A DNA stretch of 53,506 bases from CASFRF01 sp031549345 (GTDB lineage Bacteria > Verrucomicrobiota > Lentisphaeria > Victivallales > Victivallaceae), in the NCBI GenBank assembly GCA_031549345.1, contig JAVBPY010000005.1, positions 1 to 53,506 on the forward strand, given 5' to 3'. Under the pieces are notes generated by a model. The model saw nothing but the letters and a program-made list of their open reading frames with translations. It was not told the origin of the DNA and did not search any database. The translations under genes and the position numbers were made by a program. Numbering within the stretch: the first letter of the stretch is position 1; each line of letters starts with the position of its first letter. Shown here piece by piece: positions 17,553-24,712 of this stretch.

Positions 17553-19274
17553 ATGATTCAAGACTTTTGCGGAAAAGCCGGTTTGAAGCTGGCCATCGGC
17601 GCCGATCACGGCGGGTTTGACCTCAAGAATACCCTCCTTGCCGAACTCGGCAAGCTTGGCGTTTCCTTGCTGGATTGCGGCCCGGCCAAGCTTGACCCCG
17701 CCGACGACTACAGCGTCTACGGCGTCGCCGTCGCCCGTTCCATTGTTCTGGGCGAAGCGGATTGCGGTATTTTGATCTGCCGTTCCGGTGTGGGCATGGC
17801 GATGGCCGCCAACCGTTTTCATGGCGTCCGCGCCGCCGTCGCTTTCGATGCGGCCCAGGCGCGCCGCTCCCGCGAGCACAATGCAAGCAATGTCCTGGTC
17901 ATCGCCGGGGATTCTCTCAACGCTGCCTCCGCGCTGGAAATCGCCCGCGCCTGGCTCGGCACGGCGTTCGGTAACGAGGAACGCCACGTCCGCCGCCTGG
18001 AGCTCCTTGAACGCACAAGCTACGACGACATCGCCGCCCTCCGCGTCTCCGATCCCGACATCGCCCGCATGATCGACGGCGAAGCCGAACGGCAGAACGA
18101 CGGCATCGAGCTGATCGCCAGTGAAAACTTCACCAGTTGCGCCATCCGCGCCGCCCAGGGGTCCGTGCTGACCAATAAATACGCCGAAGGCTACCCCGGT
18201 AAGCGCTACTACAACGGTTGCGAATTCGTCGATGAAGTCGAAAGCCTTGCCATTGAGCGCGCCTGTAAACTCTTCGGCGCGGAGGCGGCCAACGTCCAGA
18301 GCCACGCCGGGAGCCCGGCCAACCAGGCCGTTTACATGGCGCTTGTCCAGCCGGGCGACACCGTTTTGGCCATGAGCCTCGACCACGGCGGCCATTTGAC
18401 GCACGGGCATCCGCTGAACTTCTCCGGGATGTTCTACAAGATGGTCCCCTACGGCGTGAATCCGGACACCGAGATGATCGACTACGACGAAGTCGAACGC
18501 CTGGCGCATGAGCATAAACCCAAAATGATCGTCGCCGGAGCGAGCGCCTATCCGCGCGCGTTCGATTTCGCCCGTCTGCGGGCGATCGCCGACCAGGTGG
18601 GCGCCTACCTTTGGGTGGACATGGCGCACATCGCCGGCCTCGTGGCGGCGGGCGAGCACCCGAACCCCGTTCCGTTCTGCGACGTGGTAACTTCCACCAC
18701 GCACAAAACCCTCCGCGGCCCCCGTTCCGGGCTGATTCTCTGCCGCGAACAATTTATTAAGACGATCAACTCCCGCGTTTTCCCCGGCTTGCAGGGAGGT
18801 CCCCTGGAGCACGTCATCGCCGCCAAAGCGGTGTGCTTCAAGGAAGCGATGTCGCCGGAGTTCAAAGCCTACCAGCGCCAGGTGCGTTTGAATGCGGCGC
18901 GCCTGGCCGCCGAGCTTGCCGGACGCGGGTTCCGGATCGTTTCCGGCGGGACGGACAACCATTTGATGCTCCTCGACCTGCGCCCCAAAGGGGCGACGGG
19001 CAAGGTGGTCGCCAACGCGCTCGATCTGGCACGGATCACGGTCAACAAGAACATGATTCCCTTCGACCCGGAGAAACCGTTCGTTACCAGCGGCATCCGC
19101 GTCGGTACCCCGGCGGTGACGACACGCGGGATGAAGGAAGCCGAAATGGTTCGCATCGCCGATTTCATCGAGCGTGCGGTCGCCGTGCGCGAGGATGAAA
19201 CGGCGCTCCGTGCAATCGGCGTGGAAGTCAAAGCGTTCGCCCGGAGTTTTCCCCTGCCGCAATTCATCGGCTGA
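17553..19274 (+). CDS. rpiB-glyA: fused ribose-5-phosphate isomerase B / serine hydroxymethyltransferase
   Basis: A 573-aa protein with two enzymes in one chain. Residues about 10-150 are RpiB/LacAB-like: GADHGGF with Asp18-His19, a phosphate-loop region ILICRSGVGMAMAANR with Cys76, and SREHNASN with His109. Residues about 158-573 are a nearly complete SHMT: ELIASENF, HGGHLTHG, DMAHIAGL and the PLP lysine in TTHKTLRGPR (Lys385). RpiB interconverts ribose-5- and ribulose-5-phosphate; SHMT converts serine to glycine and loads tetrahydrofolate. The RpiB loop reads CRSG where CGTG is usual, so isomerase activity may be altered. serS follows after 25 bp. No frameshift or stop lies at the junction. 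Confidence 0.95.
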   Translation: MIQDFCGKAGLKLAIGADHGGFDLKNTLLAELGKLGVSLLDCGPAKLDPADDYSVYGVAVARSIVLGEADCGILICRSGVGMAMAANRFHGVRAAVAFDAAQARRSREHNASNVLVIAGDSLNAASALEIARAWLGTAFGNEERHVRRLELLERTSYDDIAALRVSDPDIARMIDGEAERQNDGIELIASENFTSCAIRAAQGSVLTNKYAEGYPGKRYYNGCEFVDEVESLAIERACKLFGAEAANVQSHAGSPANQAVYMALVQPGDTVLAMSLDHGGHLTHGHPLNFSGMFYKMVPYGVNPDTEMIDYDEVERLAHEHKPKMIVAGASAYPRAFDFARLRAIADQVGAYLWVDMAHIAGLVAAGEHPNPVPFCDVVTSTTHKTLRGPRSGLILCREQFIKTINSRVFPGLQGGPLEHVIAAKAVCFKEAMSPEFKAYQRQVRLNAARLAAELAGRGFRIVSGGTDNHLMLLDLRPKGATGKVVANALDLARITVNKNMIPFDPEKPFVTSGIRVGTPAVTTRGMKEAEMVRIADFIERAVAVREDETALRAIGVEVKAFARSFPLPQFIG

Positions 19275-19299
19275 GAGTAATTAAGGTTAAGGTTTCATC

Positions 19300-20544
19300 A
19301 TGATTGACTTGAAGATTTTGCGTGAAAACATCGAACTGATCAAGCGCAATTGCGCCCGCCGTTCGTGTCCGATCGACATCGACGCGCTTTTTGCCGTGGA
19401 TAACGACAGCCGCGTCCTTTTGCGCGAGGTGGAGGAACTCCGCGCCGAGCGCAACCGCCTGAGCAACGAGTGCCGCGACAACCCGGAAGCCCGTGAACAA
19501 GTCAAGCGCATCAAGACCGAGCTGGCGCAGAAAGAGGAAAAACAAGCGTTCCTCAAGGCAAAGCTGGATCAAATGACCGCCTTCCTGCCGAATCTCCTGG
19601 CGGATGACGTTCCCGATGGGCTCGACGACAGCGGCAATGTGGAGCTCCGCAAAGTAGGCCAGCTCCCCGTGTTCGATTTCCCGGTGCGCGATCATCAGGA
19701 GCTCGGCGAGATGCTCGACATCATCGACACCCAGCGCGGCGCGAAAGTCGCCCAGACGGGCTTCTATTATTGGAAGGGGAAGGGCGCACAGCTCGCGCAG
19801 GCGTTGTTTTTCTGGACGCAGCAGCAGTTGGTGAACCGCGGCTTCACCCTTTTCATGACCCCTTGCGTGGCCAAAGAGCGGACGTTGTTCGGAACGGGCT
19901 ACCTGCCGTTTTTTGCGGACGAAACGTACCAGCTTAAAGACGAAGACCTCGCTCTGATCGGTACTTCCGAGCAGACGCTTGTCGGCTACCATGCCGACGA
20001 CATTCTGGAACCGGAAACCCTTCCGTTGCGTTACACCGCTTTTTCTCCGTGCTTTCGTACCGAGGCGGGGAGTTACGGACGCGCGGCGCGCGGCATTTTC
20101 CGCGTCCATCAGTTCCATAAAGTGGAACAGATCATTTTCTGCCGTCCGGAAGATTCGCCGAAGTTCCACGAGGAGTGCCTTGCCAACGAGGAATACCTCC
20201 TCCAGCAGCTCGGCCTCCCTTACCGTGTGGTGAATGTCTGTGTGGGCGACCTCGGCGCGCCGGGGAGCAAAAAGTACGACATCGAAGCATGGTTCGCCGG
20301 CTTCGGCGGTTACCGCGAAGTTACCAGCAACACCAACTTGACCGCCTTCCAGAGCCGCCGTCTGAACATCCGCTTCCGCCAGCCGGAGGGGACGCAGTTC
20401 GTCCACACCATCAGCGCCACGGCCGTAACCGACCGCGTCCTGGTGGCCATTATGGAAAACTACCAGCAACCGGACGGCTCCATCGTCGTCCCCGAAGTCC
20501 TGCGCCCCCTGACCGGCTTCGACCGGATCGAAGCAAAAAAGTAA
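19300..20544 (+). CDS. serS: seryl-tRNA synthetase
   Basis: A 414-aa class II synthetase of normal length. Residues 1-105 form the tRNA-binding coiled coil (MIDLKILREN start, charged heptads). Motif 2 is FRTEAGSYGRAARGIFRVHQF (near residue 250) and motif 3 is seen at the C-terminus as VHTISATAVTDRVLVAIMENYQ, where most bacterial enzymes have an NGSG-type sequence. It charges tRNA-Ser with serine in the cytoplasm. It lies 25 bp after the SHMT fusion gene, so serine supply and use are encoded together, and it ends at a strong intrinsic terminator. Confidence 0.96.
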   Translation: MIDLKILRENIELIKRNCARRSCPIDIDALFAVDNDSRVLLREVEELRAERNRLSNECRDNPEAREQVKRIKTELAQKEEKQAFLKAKLDQMTAFLPNLLADDVPDGLDDSGNVELRKVGQLPVFDFPVRDHQELGEMLDIIDTQRGAKVAQTGFYYWKGKGAQLAQALFFWTQQQLVNRGFTLFMTPCVAKERTLFGTGYLPFFADETYQLKDEDLALIGTSEQTLVGYHADDILEPETLPLRYTAFSPCFRTEAGSYGRAARGIFRVHQFHKVEQIIFCRPEDSPKFHEECLANEEYLLQQLGLPYRVVNVCVGDLGAPGSKKYDIEAWFAGFGGYREVTSNTNLTAFQSRRLNIRFRQPEGTQFVHTISATAVTDRVLVAIMENYQQPDGSIVVPEVLRPLTGFDRIEAKK

Positions 20545-20567
20545 TAGTAGTACCCGGTTTTTTTGCT

Positions 20568-20602
20568 CCCTTGTATAAAATTTTGTACAAGGGTTTTTTT
20601 TT
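20568..20602 (+). terminator. intrinsic terminator after serS
   Basis: CCCTTGTA pairs with TACAAGGG (20568-20575 with 20586-20593) and nine T's follow. Confidence 0.93.
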
Positions 20603-20685
20603 GCCTGAAAGGGCATGCGGAGAGCGTGATTTTTTCTTGTTTATGCAAAAAGTGCATAAAACATAGAAAAAGTGCTTATTTTGTG

Positions 20686-20714
20686 TTGACATTTGCGTTT
20701 TTTTACGATATAAT
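20686..20714 (+). promoter_or_regulatory. consensus sigma-70 promoter of module 2
   Basis: TTGACA (20686-20691), 17-bp spacer, TATAAT (20709-20714). Just upstream, AAAAAGTGC occurs twice (near 20648 and 20667), a candidate regulator-binding repeat. Confidence 0.92.
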
Positions 20715-20786
20715 AGAAGAGAAAGAAAAATAAAACGGCATTGCGGCACTTTTGGGTAGGTGCACATTCGTGAAGGGAGAGGCGAT

Positions 20787-21803
20787 ATGGAGAAGAAAAT
20801 GGATGCGATGGAGGGGTGCTTGGAAATGGGCACGGAGGGAAAGGGGCGGAATGTCTCCAACTCCGTTCTTGCGCAAGTGGCACGGCGCGCGAAAGTTTCT
20901 TCCGGCACTGTCAGCCGCGTGTTCAACAACAGCGACCTGATTCCCGAGGGAACGCGCAGCCGCGTTCTCGCCGCGGCGCGCGAACTGAAATTCCGTCCGC
21001 GCGTCGGCATTCGCGCACCGCAGGTTGCATTGATTACCGAGCCGCCGCAGAAAACGGTCATGGGCGGTTACGTAAGCAGCCTCACGCAGTACATCTGCCA
21101 CGCTCTTTCCCGCGCCGACGCGGGTGTTACCATGATTACCGAGGACCGGATTGAGAAGCTTGGAAGCAGCTGGTTCGATGGCATCATCGGCGTTTCCTGG
21201 GAAGACAAAACCATCGAAACGCTTCGCGGAATCCAGAACATTCCGATCGTCTGGCTCTGCGATCAGTATTGCGATGTGTTTCACTCCATTTTTGTCGACG
21301 GGCGCGAAACCGGCCGCCTCGCCGGGGAGTACCTTGTTTCGCGGGGGCACCGCCGCATCGCTGTGATTCACGATGTGGATTACACCGGAACTCTGCGCGC
21401 GGAAGGCTTGGCCGAAGCCATGGCGGCGCGCGGCGGCAGCCCCGCCACCGAACTGCTCCGTTTGCCGAATTCCATGCCGCTCCACCTTGCGGTCAAGCAG
21501 TTGATTTGCGCCGGGTGTACCGCTGTGTGGGTAACAGGGGAAGACATGAAGGTGCTCGAGGTGAACTGGCTTATCCAGGAGCTGGCGGGAAAAAAAGTGC
21601 CGGACGAGATCTCCATCCTCGGCTTTGAAAATCCTGGAATCAGCGAGTTTTGCCGTCCGTCGCTGAGTACCATTGTCAGTCCGCTCCGTGAAATGGCCGA
21701 GGAAGCGGTCCGCCTGGCGCTTGGCGAAAATACGGATGAGCGGGTGAAGGTGCGCATGTCCAACCGCGTTATCGAACGTAATTCCGTTGCATTCATAAAG
21801 TAA
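20787..21803 (+). CDS. LacI-family transcriptional regulator (module 2)
   Basis: A 338-aa regulator. The LacI-type helix-turn-helix starts near residue 24 (VSNSVLAQVARRAKVSSGTV, then SRVFNNSDLIPEGTRSRVL), followed by a periplasmic-binding-protein-like sugar domain to the end. The N-terminus is about 20 residues longer than usual; the ATG at 20787 is preceded by GGAGAGG, so I prefer it over the GTG at 20760. It lies under an exact consensus promoter and 31 bp before the glycoside hydrolase gene, so it probably represses its own operon until the cognate sugar appears. Confidence 0.93.
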   Translation: MEKKMDAMEGCLEMGTEGKGRNVSNSVLAQVARRAKVSSGTVSRVFNNSDLIPEGTRSRVLAAARELKFRPRVGIRAPQVALITEPPQKTVMGGYVSSLTQYICHALSRADAGVTMITEDRIEKLGSSWFDGIIGVSWEDKTIETLRGIQNIPIVWLCDQYCDVFHSIFVDGRETGRLAGEYLVSRGHRRIAVIHDVDYTGTLRAEGLAEAMAARGGSPATELLRLPNSMPLHLAVKQLICAGCTAVWVTGEDMKVLEVNWLIQELAGKKVPDEISILGFENPGISEFCRPSLSTIVSPLREMAEEAVRLALGENTDERVKVRMSNRVIERNSVAFIK

Positions 21804-21834
21804 AAAAAGCACTGTTGTAGAATAAGGAGGAAGA

Positions 21835-23877
21835 ATGATGCGAAAGATGTTGTCCGGAATGACGCTGCTCTGTGCGCTGTCCCTTTGCGCCGCCGACCAG
21901 GCGCTGCAATTCGACGCAAAGAATCTCGAAGCGCGGCACCGTGCCAAAATCGAACAAACCCCCGCCGGCATCGTGCTTGTTACCGATACACCGGACTGGG
22001 ATTCCGGGCTTCTCATCAAGCCGGAAGGCAGCGGGAAATTCGATTTCTCCAACGCCCGCTACCTGGCCGCCGACGTGGAAAACCTCTCCACCGACCGTCA
22101 GACGCGCTTGACCATGCACATCAGCAGCGGCAGCCGCGACAAGGGGAGCTCCAGCCACGTTGACTTGCCTTTGCGTGAAGTCAATGTAGGTCTTGGCCTC
22201 AATCCGGGAGAAAAGCGGACGATGCGCATTTATCTTCCCCATGCGTCGTTGTTCAGCGCGCCGGAAGGGGGGAAGAACTTCCGCCGTCCGCTGGAAACAT
22301 CCAAAATCAACTCGATCGAATTCAAGATGCAGTGGCCCTTCGAGGCCGGACGGAAGGAATTGATCAACTGCCGCATTTCCAACATCCGTTTGGAAGGCGA
22401 GCCGGATACGGCGCGCCGTGTCAAGGCGGAAGGTTATTTCCCCTTTATCGACGTGTATGGGCAGTATAAACATTACGAATGGCCGGAAAAGATCCACGCC
22501 GACACCGATTTGACGCGCGAACTTGCCCGTGAATCGGCCGAACTCGACGCGACTCCCGCCCCCGCCGCGTGGGACGAATTCGGCGGCTGGGCGCAGGGGC
22601 CGAAGCTTCAGGCCACCGGGAATTTCCGCGTTGCCAAACACCAGGGGAAATGGTATTTTGTGGACCCCGCGGGGCATCTTTTCTGGTCGTTCGGAATCGA
22701 CGTCCTCCGGAACCACACCGATGCGACCAACGGTGCGAAATCCCCGCAGTGGTTCGAGGGTAATTCTCCGGAGGACGGGATGTACCCCTTCACCCACTGG
22801 AATTTGCAGAAAAAGTACGGCAAGAGCGATTACACCGCCGATTTTTATCCGATGTTGGCGAAACGTCTTCGCGCCTGGGGGGTTAACACCATTGGCGCCT
22901 GGGGCGCGCCGGATTTCATGGCGCTGGAGAAAACCCCCTATACGCTGACCTTGGGCGAGATGATCCGCGATATCCCCCGCCTCGGGAAAACGCGCTTCTA
23001 CGACGTGTTCTCCCCGGAGTTTGCCGAGAAGATGGGCAACCTCCTTCGCGACCGCGCCGCCGCCGATTCGCGCGTGGCCCGTTCGATCACCGACCCGATG
23101 TGCATCGGGTACTTCATCGACAACGAATTGCCCTTCGGCGATATCTTCAAGGGCGTGATGACCGCCGGCGCAACCCAGCCCGCGAAAGTTGAATTCCTGA
23201 AGGACGTGAAAACCAAGTATGTTGAAATCGCCAAGCTCAACGCCGCGTGGGAAACCAATTACGCCGACTGGGACGCCGCCGCGTCCGCCGTCGACATCCC
23301 CAAAGGCAAGGAGCTTCGCGCCGATTTCCGCGCGTTTGAGGGCCGCTTCGTCACCCGCTATTTCGAAACCTGCCGCAAGGGGATCAAAAGCGCCGCCCCG
23401 AACCGCCTCTACCTCGGCTGCCGTTTCGTCGGCTTCCGCCAGGCGGGGACCACCTGGGAAGCCGCCGCAAAGTATTGTGACGTTGTCAGCGTGAACACCT
23501 ACAGCCACAGCGTCTTCAACACCAACCGCGGCGACTTCCGCGACCGCCCGATCCTGATCGGTGAATTTCATTACGGAACCTACGACCGCGGCATGTTCAG
23601 CTCGAGCCTCTGCCCGGTGGGCGACCAGAAGGAACGCGGTGTTGCGATGACCCGCTTTGTCCAGGGGGCGCTGGCACATCCGAACTTTGTCGGGGCGCAC
23701 TATTTCCAGTTCCGCGACCAGCCGCTCACCGGAAGGTACGACGGCGAAGGCTATCAGATCGGTTTTGTCGACGTCGCCGACACGCCGTATCCGGAGATGA
23801 CCCGCGCCGCGCGTGAAGTCGGTGAAAATATGTACACCTACCGCGCCGCAGGCAAACTTGTCAATGAAATGAAGTGA
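21835..23877 (+). CDS. secreted glycoside hydrolase, clan GH-A (GH50 agarase-like or GH42-like)
   Basis: A 680-aa exported protein with a signal peptide (MMRKMLSGMTLLCALSLCAAD). Residues about 20-190 form a beta-sandwich that may bind carbohydrate; about 230-680 look like a TIM barrel. Two candidate catalytic glutamates stand at strand ends: Glu431 in CIGYFIDNELPFG and Glu577 in LIGEFHYGTYDRG. The pattern resembles GH50 beta-agarases; the family assignment is from memory and uncertain. Cys-Gly-free spacing between barrel motifs is continuous, so the gene is intact. It sits between the LacI regulator and a pseudopilin in a compact operon. Confidence 0.8.
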   Translation: MMRKMLSGMTLLCALSLCAADQALQFDAKNLEARHRAKIEQTPAGIVLVTDTPDWDSGLLIKPEGSGKFDFSNARYLAADVENLSTDRQTRLTMHISSGSRDKGSSSHVDLPLREVNVGLGLNPGEKRTMRIYLPHASLFSAPEGGKNFRRPLETSKINSIEFKMQWPFEAGRKELINCRISNIRLEGEPDTARRVKAEGYFPFIDVYGQYKHYEWPEKIHADTDLTRELARESAELDATPAPAAWDEFGGWAQGPKLQATGNFRVAKHQGKWYFVDPAGHLFWSFGIDVLRNHTDATNGAKSPQWFEGNSPEDGMYPFTHWNLQKKYGKSDYTADFYPMLAKRLRAWGVNTIGAWGAPDFMALEKTPYTLTLGEMIRDIPRLGKTRFYDVFSPEFAEKMGNLLRDRAAADSRVARSITDPMCIGYFIDNELPFGDIFKGVMTAGATQPAKVEFLKDVKTKYVEIAKLNAAWETNYADWDAAASAVDIPKGKELRADFRAFEGRFVTRYFETCRKGIKSAAPNRLYLGCRFVGFRQAGTTWEAAAKYCDVVSVNTYSHSVFNTNRGDFRDRPILIGEFHYGTYDRGMFSSSLCPVGDQKERGVAMTRFVQGALAHPNFVGAHYFQFRDQPLTGRYDGEGYQIGFVDVADTPYPEMTRAAREVGENMYTYRAAGKLVNEMK

Positions 23878-23909
23878 ATAAAGCACACACAATGGAAAGG
23901 ATGGGAAAA

Positions 23910-24668
23910 ATGAAACGGAAGAACTTTACGTTGATCGAGCTCCTGGTTGTCATCGCCATCATCGCGATCCTCGCTTCGATGCTCCTGCCGAGCCTGAACA
24001 AAGCCCGCGACCGGGCCAAGGACACCAATTGCATCAGCCGCAATAAACAAATCGGTACCGCGATCGCCATGTACAGCGACGATTGGAAGGGCTTTCTCCC
24101 CTTCACCGATACGACGGCCACGGACGGGAGCAATACGCTTCTGGCCAACAGCCGGAAATCGGTCCCTTACGTGCTCCAGACGTATCTCTCCAAGTCGAAC
24201 AAGGCGGGGACAAACAATGAAACCCGGGAGAAATCCTGGGAATGTCCGCGCCTCCAGAACGGCGGCGCCTACGGGACGGACTTCTACTGCGGCAAGTGGT
24301 TCAATGGTTTTCTATTCCATACGAAAGCGGGAACGTTGCAGAGTCGGAAGCTCTCTGCGATCAAGGACACTTCGCGCAAGATTCTCCTGATGGACATGTT
24401 GTCGGTCGGAACGGCCGCGATCAACGACAACGAAAAATACTACTTCCGTCCGAGCCGCGACAATGCGCGGACCTCCAGCTTCTCGCCGTTGGAGCGGTTG
24501 GGCGCACACGCGGACAACAACGGCGCGCTGTTTGCGGACGGTCACGCCGCGAACATCCGTCGCGCCTACTGGATGGACGCCACCAACACCAAGTTGAATT
24601 GCACCGCGTTCAACGCCCACCAGGCGTACAAGCCGGGAGAGGCCGAAACAGGCAACCTGCCGGAATAA
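23910..24668 (+). CDS. type II secretion-like pseudopilin, H-X9-DG type (module 2)
   Basis: A 252-aa protein with the prepilin helix FTLIELLVVIAIIAILAS after a short leader MKRKN (Asn before the cleavage point), and a C-terminal H-X9-DG motif (GAHAD, then LFADGH). Shares the overall plan of the module 1 copies but the DNA of the helix is not identical to theirs. The ATG at 23910 follows AAAGGATGGG; earlier in-frame starts would lengthen the leader without need. It closes the operon and is followed by a strong terminator. Confidence 0.9.
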   Translation: MKRKNFTLIELLVVIAIIAILASMLLPSLNKARDRAKDTNCISRNKQIGTAIAMYSDDWKGFLPFTDTTATDGSNTLLANSRKSVPYVLQTYLSKSNKAGTNNETREKSWECPRLQNGGAYGTDFYCGKWFNGFLFHTKAGTLQSRKLSAIKDTSRKILLMDMLSVGTAAINDNEKYYFRPSRDNARTSSFSPLERLGAHADNNGALFADGHAANIRRAYWMDATNTKLNCTAFNAHQAYKPGEAETGNLPE

Positions 24669-24684
24669 AACACACTCATCCGAG

Positions 24685-24712
24685 GGGGGCTTCGATTGAA
24701 GCCCCCTTTTTT
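24685..24712 (+). terminator. intrinsic terminator of module 2
   Basis: GGGGGCTTC pairs with GAAGCCCCC around a GATT loop, followed by six T's. It overlaps the 3' end of the convergent M56 gene by two bases. Confidence 0.93.

Noticed and set aside
17424..19262. 612-codon minus-strand frame opposite rpiB-glyA
   Set aside because: Shadow frame; the plus strand encodes two recognisable enzymes.
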